A DNA stretch of 64,000 nucleotides, from contig OZ246007.1 of assembly GCA_965230515.1 (NCBI GenBank), positions 3,348,001 to 3,412,000 of the forward strand. Direction: 5' to 3'. The notes under the pieces were generated by a model. That model had not been told where the DNA came from. It saw only the letters and a list, made by a program, of their open reading frames with translations, and did not search any database. Source of the DNA: JAJFKB01 sp965230515 (lineage in GTDB: Bacteria; Pseudomonadota; Gammaproteobacteria; Pseudomonadales; IMCC2047). Made by a program: the position numbers and the translations under genes. Of this stretch, positions 44,386 to 52,462 are shown one piece after another. Position 1 is the first letter of the stretch, and the number at the start of each line of letters is the position of its first letter.

Positions 44386-45486
44386 CTATGTTCCATTACT
44401 GTCACGAAACTTACTTCTAAATATTCTCTGTTTAAGAAATGATGCTAATATTTCCCTTAGATAGAGTAAAGTACCTTTAAAACTTGTAATATTGATAATC
44501 TGCAAACCGTATACTTCATCACTGCTATCCATCCATTCTCGTTTATAGCTATCATTTCCTGTTAAAAAATCCACTTTCTTAACCTTATCCGTTTCGATGA
44601 CGTGCTTCATCATTAATTCAGTTAGTATAGTGCCTACTGAATACTTGGCGAATTGGGGGGCATAAGCCAATTTATAGATATAGGCTGTCTGTTTAGAAAC
44701 AATCCAAAACTGTGTCGCAACTGGTTCATTATTTAGCTTTAACAATCCGAGCCTTAACCAACCTAACTCTGCGCAGGTATTGATAAGATTAGGTATAAAC
44801 CTTGGGAAAGGTTCAGGTTTTTTCCAACTTGAGGTGTAAATTTTTTGGTACGCAATAAAGCCTGCATCGGTTTGGTTTGGATTTGAGATTAATTCAAATT
44901 CAACTTCGAAATTTCTTTCCAGCTTCCTTTTTTTACGAGTAAGTGTATTGACTAATTTGGATGGCCTGGTGTTAATGTAGCTTTGGTAATCACTTACCTG
45001 CTGAAACCAGTTAATAGTTGCAAGGTAGCTAGTTACATAAGTACCGTGGCCATTAAATGCTTTCGTCAATTGAAAGGTATGGTTCCCCCTATTAATAGGG
45101 CTAATTCTCATTAAATCCCAAGGTATATCACAGGTCTTTAAGTATTTTGCAAAGAAGTTTATCGCTTGACTGACAGTAACCTCGTTTTGGTCGACAAGTA
45201 TGTGGTATGAGGGTGAATAGTAATTGGTTAAGCTGCAAAGGCGTTTAACTTTAAACCAGCCATCTATTTGAATTTTAAGAGGGAAGATTGCAACAATCCT
45301 TCGCGCTGAATTGCTGATTACAATAATAAGGGGAGAAGAGGTATCCTCTTGAATATTTGTGGTAAAATTCCTAAACCATTCATACGACATAAAGGGCAAA
45401 TCTTCTGCCAGCTGCTGCCATGCCTCAACAAAATGCTCCGGTAGCTTATCAACACCATTAAATACACTAGCAACTAGGTCATTCAT
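44386..45486 (-). CDS. GNAT/FemAB-like acyltransferase (Acetyltransf_6), copy 1
   Basis: 366 residues, BioF2/FemAB-like double GNAT fold. Landmarks: WQQLAEDLPFMSYEWFRNF at the start, RPSKLVNTLTRKKRKLERNF for the acceptor region, LKLNNEPVATQFWIV and KKVDFLTGNDSYKREW near the end, which match the conserved FDFxxGxxxYK pattern of this group. These proteins are thought to acylate amino sugars. It overlaps the upstream relative by 8 bases. Confidence 0.82.
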   Translation of the reverse strand: MNDLVASVFNGVDKLPEHFVEAWQQLAEDLPFMSYEWFRNFTTNIQEDTSSPLIIVISNSARRIVAIFPLKIQIDGWFKVKRLCSLTNYYSPSYHILVDQNEVTVSQAINFFAKYLKTCDIPWDLMRISPINRGNHTFQLTKAFNGHGTYVTSYLATINWFQQVSDYQSYINTRPSKLVNTLTRKKRKLERNFEVEFELISNPNQTDAGFIAYQKIYTSSWKKPEPFPRFIPNLINTCAELGWLRLGLLKLNNEPVATQFWIVSKQTAYIYKLAYAPQFAKYSVGTILTELMMKHVIETDKVKKVDFLTGNDSYKREWMDSSDEVYGLQIINITSFKGTLLYLREILASFLKQRIFRSKFRDSNGT

Positions 45487-46504
45487 TTTTTTTAAGTATT
45501 CTTTTGATAGAGGCCATTTTTCTTAATATAGGAAATCGGTACCACGTTAAGTGGTAAAGAGGCCTGGAAGTGCTTTTCCATTGCAACTGGTCTTTGTTCG
45601 CATTGGTATAAAATTCAATAATATTGACACGTTTTTCCTCAAAAATTTTCCTCAGGACGAAGTGCATTTGCAAGCGGCCAGGAGCATACCGTGCATAGTT
45701 TTCATCAAAGGTGGTTTTAAGCATTACCAGCATTTGGTCAGCTGTAATTGATATGCGCGAGGAGACTAAATGTTCACCTAAGTAGAATTCGTAAATAGCC
45801 GCGTGTTTACTTCTTGCAAACTGACAAAGTAAATCATTGTAAAAATTCCCCTGTTGATTTTTAACGCTAATAGCTGTTCCAAATTTCCCCTTCCAGCCCT
45901 TCGATTCTATGACACCATATCTTTCCAGAGCGCCAGAGATTTGCTTAGGGTCTTCTACTACCCTTAGTTCGGCGTTACCAATATCCTTAATAGCTTTGCT
46001 TAGATAACGTTTAATATTTTTTCTTAACTTACGCGGCCTTTCTTCCCAATATTTATCAAAATCCTGTTTAATCTCTACATTCATTGTGGTGGCGCATATT
46101 TGCCTAAATATAAAGCTGGCCTTTGGATATGGCTTAAATGAATATTCCTCATCTTCCGAAAGTAGGTCAATACAAAGAGCGCGGGGGAAAAGCCTACGTG
46201 CTAGCCCATTTAGGGACGATTCATCTGATAATAGACAAGGGCCTATAGGTGCTTGACTTGGAAAAAATGTCTGCCAGACACCCTTACCCCTATATTCCAT
46301 AATGACCATACTTTTCGGTTCTGCGCTTTTGTCGTATTCAATAGCAAGGAATGGAGTTTTTTGCGAGCCAAAATGCTTTATTAAGGTACCGACAAACCGA
46401 CTGTCTAAAAGAGGGTGACCGCAATACAGTTCGTTGTTAAGCTTATCCCATTCGCTAGCATGCTCGGAAAAGCAGTCCTTTGCACTTTTTATTTCCCAGC
46501 TCAT
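45479..46504 (-). CDS. GNAT/FemAB-like acyltransferase (Acetyltransf_6), copy 2
   Basis: 341 residues, related to its neighbour at 44386. Landmarks: WDKLNNELYCGHPLLDSRFV, YWEERPRKLRKNIKRYLSKA for the acceptor-binding basic helix, IYEFYLGEHLVSSRISI and IIEFYTNANKDQLQWKS. No signal peptide or membrane helix. Two such genes after an aminotransferase suggest acylation of a newly made amino sugar at two positions, or one enzyme per donor. Its start codon overlaps the aminotransferase stop by one base. Confidence 0.82.
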   Translation of the reverse strand: MSWEIKSAKDCFSEHASEWDKLNNELYCGHPLLDSRFVGTLIKHFGSQKTPFLAIEYDKSAEPKSMVIMEYRGKGVWQTFFPSQAPIGPCLLSDESSLNGLARRLFPRALCIDLLSEDEEYSFKPYPKASFIFRQICATTMNVEIKQDFDKYWEERPRKLRKNIKRYLSKAIKDIGNAELRVVEDPKQISGALERYGVIESKGWKGKFGTAISVKNQQGNFYNDLLCQFARSKHAAIYEFYLGEHLVSSRISITADQMLVMLKTTFDENYARYAPGRLQMHFVLRKIFEEKRVNIIEFYTNANKDQLQWKSTSRPLYHLTWYRFPILRKMASIKRILKKNE

Positions 46505-47712
46505 TATTTATTTTTACCTAAACCAGTGGTGCCGGCTTGTTCCAAAAGCTTTATTTTATTTACCATCCACTCGATTTCCTGTCGCTTTAAATCCTGGTGG
46601 CAAGGAATTTGAATGAGGTGAGCCCCCAACTTTTTGCTGTTATAACAAGAGCTTTGCGCCAATTCATCCCATCGCCATATAGGAAATCCCCAATTTTTTA
46701 ATGCCGCAAAATGTTCGTTGGGGGCATGAAGAAAAAATGGATATACGTAAGGGGTAACCTCGTCCGGTAGGCAGGGATAAAAGGGTTCTCCGATTTTTAC
46801 GCGGGAAAGGTTTTTGCTTAGATAGGTAAAGTTCTCACGCCTCTTCTCCACAATATAAGGATGATTAACTCGCCTCATTACCCATTTTGCATATCCACTT
46901 GCGGCATAGTGCATTTGTGTTGGTACGAAGTGTTGAAATTTCTTAGTTAGTGAGCGAGGGCTTTTCGTTGGTAGCAATTCTTGTCTTTTTTTTGCCAAAC
47001 TCGCTATGCGGAACAAAGGAAGTAATATTTGGTTACGATGTAAATCTGTTGATTGACTGAAGCTCTGGTAAATAGATTTGAGTTGTATCAGTAATTTTTG
47101 AGTGGATAATATGGGTAAGTTCGGCGATTGATTGTTGATAAGTATGCCGCCGTCTGAACTTGGGAAGAATTTACGAGAGCTCGCTACAACAAAGTCTCCA
47201 AAGTTTCCAAAGTTTACACCATCAATTCTTCCGTAGAAACTATGCGCACAATCTTCAATTAATAGTATATTCTTAGCCCTGAGACTACTGTGAATTTGTT
47301 TAATATTCTTTTGGCCAAACCCAAAGTAGTGGGTGATTAGGACTGCCTTAGTCTGTTTATCGATTAGGCTAAGTAGGCTCTCCATATTGATTGAAAGGTC
47401 TGGGTTTAGCTCGTAAAATTCTATTTCCAAGTCCAGCCATATGCCTGGTTCGACCATAGATCTACAGTGATATGCTGGTAGTAGCAGCTTATCTCCCGGG
47501 TTCAATTGGCCTAGTTGAAGTGCGAGCGCTATGGCCGTTCGACCATTGATAGTTGCACGATATCGTTTACCAAAAATAATTGAATCCTGCGGTATTTTTG
47601 ATTGAAATCGAAGGAGGTTCCTTAGTGATGGTTGGGGGAGCATTGGAATCACCGGCTTCGGGTAATTTCCGACGTTATTATCGACTTTGGAGAAAACAAC
47701 TTCTTTAATCAT
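46504..47712 (-). CDS. DegT/DnrJ/EryC1/StrS-family aminotransferase-like protein
   Basis: 402 residues. PLP fold type I: NGRTAIALALQLGQLNPGDKLLLPAYHC at the cofactor-binding region, LIEDCAHSFYG with the Asp that pairs with the pyridine nitrogen, and VVASSRKFFPSSDGGIL, where the Lys is the likely Schiff-base residue. Members make amino sugars from keto-sugars. It is the first gene of the minus-strand run and lies divergent from the acyl carrier protein gene, so the 226-base gap should hold both promoters. Confidence 0.85.
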   Translation of the reverse strand: MIKEVVFSKVDNNVGNYPKPVIPMLPQPSLRNLLRFQSKIPQDSIIFGKRYRATINGRTAIALALQLGQLNPGDKLLLPAYHCRSMVEPGIWLDLEIEFYELNPDLSINMESLLSLIDKQTKAVLITHYFGFGQKNIKQIHSSLRAKNILLIEDCAHSFYGRIDGVNFGNFGDFVVASSRKFFPSSDGGILINNQSPNLPILSTQKLLIQLKSIYQSFSQSTDLHRNQILLPLFRIASLAKKRQELLPTKSPRSLTKKFQHFVPTQMHYAASGYAKWVMRRVNHPYIVEKRRENFTYLSKNLSRVKIGEPFYPCLPDEVTPYVYPFFLHAPNEHFAALKNWGFPIWRWDELAQSSCYNSKKLGAHLIQIPCHQDLKRQEIEWMVNKIKLLEQAGTTGLGKNK

Positions 47713-47760
47713 ATAGCTAATTAATTTGTTATCAAGGTCAATTCGATTGTAACTATAGCA

Positions 47761-47847
47761 GCATTATTTAGTAATAGATGATTATTACAGCATTATTTAG
47801 TAATAGATGATTATTACAGGATTATTTAGTAATAGATGATTATTACA
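47761..47847. repeat. three tandem copies of a 29-bp AT-rich repeat
   Basis: The unit begins GCATTATTTAGTAATAGATG and ends ATTATTACA; it is repeated three times with the third copy starting GG instead of GC. It lies in the divergent promoter region between the aminotransferase and acyl carrier protein genes, where tandem copies could bind a regulator or change spacing by slippage. Confidence 0.85.
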
Positions 47848-47938
47848 GGATGATTTTCTGGATTTTTCAAGGCGAATGACTAGCATTCTGATAAAATTCC
47901 TTTAGTCTAATCAGTATTTTTTGGGAGAAGAATAGTTA

Positions 47939-48184
47939 ATGTCGGTATTTGATGAAGTTGCAAGCTTAATACATGAATGTTTGCAGACAGATATGGATAG
48001 ATCAAATTTTAAACGAGATACGACTCTTTTAGGCGCGATTCCAGAATTTGACTCAATGGCGGTAGTGACTATTCTGACGGCAATTGAAGAGCAATTTGGC
48101 ATTATTATTGATGACGATGAGGTGGATGCAGAGGTATTTGAAACGGTCGGATCGTTGGCCAGTTTTGTTGAACAGAAACTTTGA
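47939..48184 (+). CDS. acyl carrier protein
   Basis: 81 residues. The phosphopantetheine site is EFDSMAVV with Ser39. Acidic helices as usual (EEQFGIIIDDDEVDAEVFETVGSLASFVEQ). GGGAGAAG lies 9 bases before the ATG. Exosortase A loci commonly have such a dedicated carrier next to hydrolases 1 and 2, an AMP-ligase and a PLP decarboxylase, all present here. It would hold an acyl or aminoacyl group loaded by the ligase at 58940. Not a fatty-acid synthesis AcpP, judging by context. Confidence 0.92.
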   Translation: MSVFDEVASLIHECLQTDMDRSNFKRDTTLLGAIPEFDSMAVVTILTAIEEQFGIIIDDDEVDAEVFETVGSLASFVEQKL

Positions 48185-48196
48185 GAGCCTGGTTTA

Positions 48197-49303
48197 GTGA
48201 AATACTCCGCAGATGGCCCGCTTTTTTTGGATAGTTGCGGACGATCAGTTTTCGTACAACGGTTTTTGGCCGATGCAAATTTACCGTTTCAAGGGACGGT
48301 ATTGCATCTACCGGCGTTTGCGGAAGAGATGAATAAATCCCGCGCCATGGTAGCGTCCCAGGCCAGGGAGATGGCGGGTGTCGGCTATGACGTGTTGTTA
48401 CCCGACTATTTTGGTACGGGCGACAGTGGTGGGGAGTTCTGCGAGGCAAGCTGGGAAATTTGGCTGGAAGATATGCAAAACTGCTTGGCGCAGCTATCCC
48501 GAAAGCCGCTGGGTCCGCTGGTGCTCTGGGGGTTGCGGTTGGGTGGTTTGATGGCCATGCAGCTGAGTGGCGAATTGGAAACGCAACCATCCCGCCTGAT
48601 ACTTTGGAATCCGGTATTAAGTGGTGAGCAGTATATGCAGCAGTTTTTGCGGTTACGGCTTGCCAACAGCATGATGTATGGTGAGTCGAAAGAGAAAGCG
48701 GCTGATCTGAAAAAACACCTTGAAGACAAGGGTTGCTTGGAGGTGGCCGGTTATGAGTTGTCAAATGATATGTTTATGCAGCTATGCAGCCGTAATGCTG
48801 AGAGTCTAGATATACCCGCTGTAACGCATGTTTTGTGGGGAGAGGTATCACCGTCCGTAAAGGGGCTAACGATCCCGGCACAGAAGTTGGTGAATAAGTG
48901 GTGTGAAGGCAAGCTGAGCGTTGAAGTTCAGAGTATTGATGGTTCCCAATTTTGGGCGACGCAGGAGATTAGCAGGGCGGAGAAATTGATAGAGAAGACT
49001 ACCGATTGGTTGAGTGCTCCTCTTTCTTCCCCTCACCCTAGCCCTCTCCCAAAGGGAGAGGGGATAAGAAGTATGGATAATCTTCCAGAGGGAGAGGGGA
49101 GAAGAAGTATGGATGATCTTCCAGAGGGAGAGGGGACAAGAAGTACGGATGAACTTCCTGAGGGAGAGGGGACAAGAAGTACGGATGAACTTCCTGAGGG
49201 AGAGAGGACAAAATATTTGGATGATCTCTCCGAAGGAGAGGGAGCAGGAGGTGCAGACCAAAGTAATAGTGGGAGTTCCTTCTCCCCAAGGGGAGAAGGT
49301 TAG
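48197..49303 (+). CDS. exosortase A system-associated hydrolase 2, with repeat-derived tail
   Basis: 368 residues from a GTG. Residues 1-275 are an alpha/beta-hydrolase (TIGR03101 type): VLHLPAFAEEMNKSRAM, LLPDYFGTGDSGGEF and VLWGLRLGGLMAMQ. At the nucleophile elbow the expected Ser is Arg (GLRLGG), so classic hydrolase activity is doubtful. Family members are usually about 270 residues. Here residues 278-368 are translated palindromic repeats, with several LPEGEGxRSxD-type units (repeat cluster F), ending FSPRGEG. The repeat has evidently replaced or extended the native C-terminus. It follows the acyl carrier protein gene by 12 bases. Confidence 0.88.
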   Translation: MKYSADGPLFLDSCGRSVFVQRFLADANLPFQGTVLHLPAFAEEMNKSRAMVASQAREMAGVGYDVLLPDYFGTGDSGGEFCEASWEIWLEDMQNCLAQLSRKPLGPLVLWGLRLGGLMAMQLSGELETQPSRLILWNPVLSGEQYMQQFLRLRLANSMMYGESKEKAADLKKHLEDKGCLEVAGYELSNDMFMQLCSRNAESLDIPAVTHVLWGEVSPSVKGLTIPAQKLVNKWCEGKLSVEVQSIDGSQFWATQEISRAEKLIEKTTDWLSAPLSSPHPSPLPKGEGIRSMDNLPEGEGRRSMDDLPEGEGTRSTDELPEGEGTRSTDELPEGERTKYLDDLSEGEGAGGADQSNSGSSFSPRGEG

Positions 49304-49315
49304 GATGAGGGGGGC
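49027..49315. repeat. palindromic repeat cluster F, inside a coding region
   Basis: Starts CCCCTCACCCTAGCCCTCTC, then has a tandem unit of about 33-36 bases (AGAGGGAGAGGGGA plus AGAAGTA[C/T]GGATGA) in five to six copies from about 49070 to 49240, and ends CTCCCCAAGGGGAGAAGGTT with AGGATGAGGGG. The unit length keeps the frame of hydrolase 2 open. The final GAGGGGGG precedes the hydrolase 1 ATG at 49317. Confidence 0.9.
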
Positions 49316-49316
49316 A

Positions 49317-50183
49317 ATGGAAGAAGCACTGGTATTCAATTGTTCCGGAGAAACACTCTACGGTATCTTACACAGTCCAGAAGCTGTAGCCTGCGATATT
49401 GGGGTTTTAATTGTGGTCGGTGGCCCGCAATACAGGGTAGGAAGCCATCGCCAGTTTGTCGAGCTGGCGCGGGGTGTCGCTGCACAAAGAATCCCGGTGA
49501 TGCGTTTCGATTGCCGTGGAATGGGAGATAGTGAAGGGATTTTTCCAGGGTTTGAAAATTTAGATGACGATATCAAAAGCGCCATGGAAGCGTTCTATCG
49601 GCGCATTCCCGAATTACAAAAAGTAGTGATCTGGGGATTATGTGATGGAGCGTCTGCGGCATCTTTTTATGCGCCGAGTGATGAGCGTGTCGCGGGTGTT
49701 TGTTTGGCCAACCCATGGGTCCGAACAGAGCAGGGCGAGGCTCAGGCATTCCTTAAACACTACTATCTTTCCCGTTTGTTCAGTAGATCATTTTGGTCGA
49801 AGTTAATGACTGGCCAATTAAATTTATCTGCATCATTCGGCAGTTTGCTGGAAAACCTGCGTCGTTCAGGATCTATGCGGACCGAGGATGAAAATGTTCG
49901 AGTGAAATTAGCGAGCGAAAAGGATCGAGCGTTACCGCTGCCGGTTAGGCTTTTTAACGATCTTATGCGCTTTCCTGGTCAATTAATGTTTATCATTAGC
50001 GGCAACGATCTTACCGCGGCGGAATTTATGGATGCGACCAGGAAAGATAAGAAACGTCAGAAGTTCATGAGTGCCGCCAATGTTCGGGTACTGAAAATTG
50101 AGGATGCGGATCATACCTTCTCTCGAAAGGTTTGGATGGAGGAGTTGATCAGGGAGACGGTGCAGTGGGTGAAAGCATTGTGA
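49317..50183 (+). CDS. exosortase A system-associated hydrolase 1
   Basis: 288 residues, normal family length (TIGR03100). The start MEEALVFNCSGETLYGILH, then VVGGPQYRVGSHRQFVELA, RFDCRGMGDSEG and IWGLCDGASAASFYA. The nucleophile elbow is GLCDG, placing Cys where most alpha/beta-hydrolases have Ser; the terminal ADHTFSR provides the His. A thioesterase or acyltransferase acting on the carrier-bound group is plausible. I chose ATG 49317: the frame is open upstream to 49113, but that part only translates repeat cluster F. The ribosome-binding region is itself repeat sequence. Confidence 0.9.
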   Translation: MEEALVFNCSGETLYGILHSPEAVACDIGVLIVVGGPQYRVGSHRQFVELARGVAAQRIPVMRFDCRGMGDSEGIFPGFENLDDDIKSAMEAFYRRIPELQKVVIWGLCDGASAASFYAPSDERVAGVCLANPWVRTEQGEAQAFLKHYYLSRLFSRSFWSKLMTGQLNLSASFGSLLENLRRSGSMRTEDENVRVKLASEKDRALPLPVRLFNDLMRFPGQLMFIISGNDLTAAEFMDATRKDKKRQKFMSAANVRVLKIEDADHTFSRKVWMEELIRETVQWVKAL

Positions 50184-51445
50184 AGAAAGCGCTGTTGATA
50201 GCCTATCATTTCCCCCCGATTCGGGTTAGCAGCGGGATTCAACGCACTTTGTCGATGGCTCGTTATCTCAGGGAGAACGGCTGGGCGCCCGTAGTTTTAA
50301 CTATTTCTCCCAGAGCGTATGAAGTCACCAGTGATGATCAGCTAAAGGATATACCAGAGGGTGTGGTCGTAAAGAGTGCTTTTGGACTGGATACTGCGCG
50401 GCATTTATCGATTGCAGGCCGGTATCCCGGTTTGCTGGCGCTACCGGACCGTTGGGTATCATGGACTCCAAGCGCGGTGATAAGTGGCCTTAACTTGGTT
50501 AGAAAAGAGAAGCCGGATCTGATCTGGAGCACTTATCCCATCGCAACAGCGCACCTTGTTGGCTTGACGTTATCTCGCATAACAGAATTACCCTGGGTAG
50601 CTGATTTCCGGGATTCAATGACAGAGGAGAACTATCCCGCGGATAGAAAGCGATGGAAGATTTACCGATGGATCGAAAGAAAAACGGTTGCGCGGGCAGC
50701 TAAAATTGTTTTTACCGCGCCCGGAGCACTGCGAATGTACCGGGACCGTTATCCTGATTGCGATAATTCAAAATTTGAAGTGATCCCTAACGGGTATGAT
50801 GAGGAGATTTTTCAATCTGCGGAACAAAAGTTACAAAGCAATAATCTTGAGGGGCAATCGCATCCACTGAAGCTGCTGCATAGTGGTGTACTTTATCCGT
50901 CTGAGCGTGATCCTACCCAGTTCTTTGATGCGCTTGAAGAGTTGAAGGTGCATGGGGATCTCGATGCAAACAATATTAAAATTGTTTTAAGGGCTACGGG
51001 ACATGATGCTTTGTATCAGCCAATGCTAAAAGAACGCAATATTGAGGATATCGTTTCGCTGGAGCCCGGGGTGACTTATGAAGTGGCGCTCAGTGAAATG
51101 ATGAATGTTGATGGTCTTTTGCTGTTTCAAGCCAGCAACTGTAATCATCAGATTCCTGCAAAGCTCTATGAGTATTTTCGAACGGGAAAACCCATTCTTG
51201 CTTTAACTGATGAGAAGGGTGATACAGCTCAAACGATTAAGAACGCTGGTGTAAAGACGATTGTACCGATAGATAACAAGGAGGTTATAAAAGAAATGAT
51301 TATGCAGTTTATAAATGATCCTGTATTTAGGCAAGCTGCCTGTGTTTCAAGAGAAAATGCTAATCTGTTTTCGAGGCAATCACTTGTTAAAGCGTATAGT
51401 GAAGTTCTGAATTCCGTTGCATCCTTACCCAAGTATTCTACCTGA
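50180..51445 (+). CDS. GT4-family glycosyltransferase
   Basis: 421 residues from GTG 50180, which overlaps the hydrolase 1 stop (GTGA). An ATG at 50132 is in frame but lies within hydrolase 1. GT4-like: KKALLIAYHFPPIRVSSGIQRT at the start, VADFRDSMTEENYP, FEVIPNGYDEEIF between the domains, and LLLFQASNCNHQIPAKLYEYFRTGKPILALTDEKG, a common form of the donor-binding motif in exosortase loci. It is the last plus-strand gene before the mobile element island. Confidence 0.88.
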   Translation: MKKALLIAYHFPPIRVSSGIQRTLSMARYLRENGWAPVVLTISPRAYEVTSDDQLKDIPEGVVVKSAFGLDTARHLSIAGRYPGLLALPDRWVSWTPSAVISGLNLVRKEKPDLIWSTYPIATAHLVGLTLSRITELPWVADFRDSMTEENYPADRKRWKIYRWIERKTVARAAKIVFTAPGALRMYRDRYPDCDNSKFEVIPNGYDEEIFQSAEQKLQSNNLEGQSHPLKLLHSGVLYPSERDPTQFFDALEELKVHGDLDANNIKIVLRATGHDALYQPMLKERNIEDIVSLEPGVTYEVALSEMMNVDGLLLFQASNCNHQIPAKLYEYFRTGKPILALTDEKGDTAQTIKNAGVKTIVPIDNKEVIKEMIMQFINDPVFRQAACVSRENANLFSRQSLVKAYSEVLNSVASLPKYST

Positions 51446-51615
51446 GGAGGGGCTAGCTAAAGGTAGGAGGTGCTCCGAAATCCATTAACGTATATTTTTC
51501 GTACAATTAAGGTGTAGAAGTTCAGACCAGATCTGACACTTCGTCTTGAAAAGAAGAGAGTTACCCGTTTTGATAAAGGTGTCGAATCTTAAATCAAAAC
51601 AAAAAGGTAACTCTC

Positions 51616-51825
51616 ATGATCCATACTAACAATCCGATCATTAAACACAAAGCTGGTTTACTCAATCTAGCGGCAGAACTTGGGAATGTATCCAAAGCAT
51701 GCAAAGTGATGGGTGTATCCCGCGATACATTCTATCGTTATCAGGAGCTTGTTGAAGATGGCGGTATCGATAACCTGATCAACAAGACCCGCAGATCTCC
51801 CAACATCAAGAATCGCGTCGATGAG
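51616..51825 (+). pseudogene. IS481-family transposase, N-terminal fragment
   Basis: About 70 codons: NNPIIKHKAGLLNLAAELGN, SKACKVMGVSRDTFYRYQEL (helix-turn-helix) and INKTRRSPNIKNRVDE, typical of the N-terminus of IS481-type transposases. The frame is cut at 51825 by the end of an IS3-like element and closes soon after. No DDE catalytic part remains, so it is inactive. Confidence 0.85.
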
Positions 51826-51865
51826 TGTAATCCCCCCATTTATAACCGCACTTTTTAGTAGAGGG

Positions 51866-52010
51866 TTAAGCGGCGTCTAGCAGCCGCCTTGGAGGAACTC
51901 CCCCAATGGCCATATTGGGCCGTTCGTTATTGTATTGCCACAACCATTGAGTCGCCAATAGCTGAGCATGAGCAATACTTTCAAACTGGTGCATATCCAA
52001 CCATTCATTC
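51866..52010 (-). pseudogene. IS3-family transposase, C-terminal fragment (distal part)
   Basis: Together with 55311-55379 it reads QPGKPTQNAYIERFNRTVR, NEWLDMHQFESIAHAQLL and WQYNNERPNMAIGGVPPRRL before a TAA, the C-terminal end of an IS3-type integrase including its catalytic Glu (YIERFN). The two parts join in frame once the IS256-like element and one ACCATTCATTC copy are removed. The N-terminal two-thirds are missing. Confidence 0.85.
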
Positions 52011-52109
52011 GATAACGTAAAATATTTTTCGCACATTTGAGGCGGTGGTTCTCAAGTTGATACGATTGAGTTGCGAAGCTTAATCATTCAACCAAAAAGG
52101 AGAACCACC

Positions 52110-52390
52110 ATGACAGATGATACCAAAACGTTGAATAAAGTTGTTCACATAGATGATGCCCGCATTCAGGATCACTTGGGTGAGCTGGTACGTGGCACTG
52201 TTGAAGAAACGCTCAACGCCATGCTTGATGCTGAGGCCGATGCTATGTGCGGTGCTCAGCGTTATGAGCGCAGCCCTGACCGAGTTGATACCCGCGCAGG
52301 TCATTACGAACGGAGCTTTCATAGCCGTGCTGGCGAGGTCAAGCTGAAGATGCCCAAGTTGCGCCAGCAAACTTTCGAAACAGCCATCAT
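52110..52390 (+). pseudogene. IS256-family (mutator) transposase, 5' part
   Basis: Starts MTDDTKTLNKVVHIDDARI with AAAGGAGAA before the ATG, continues LNAMLDAEADAMCGAQRYER, RAGHYERSF and VKLKMPKLRQQTFETAI, the normal N-terminus of mutator-type transposases. The frame enters IS21 at 52391. Excising IS21 with one ATCAT copy restores ETAIIERYKRRE, so the break is recent and clean. Confidence 0.93.
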
Positions 52391-52462
52391 TGTTACCAAC
52401 AATGCAAAACTGACCCACTTCAATAGTTGAAATCTGGTCCAGTTGTTTAACTATGGTGCCTT

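Noticed and set aside
47850..47890. GG-N10-GC spacing upstream of the acyl carrier gene (CTGGATTTTTCAAGGCG)
   Set aside because: Spacing fits sigma-54 but the flanking bases (TGGATTT, AGGCG) do not match the consensus.
49113..49316. N-terminal extension of hydrolase 1
   Set aside because: The 68 extra residues are translated repeats; the family starts at MEEALVF and that ATG has a purine-rich site before it.
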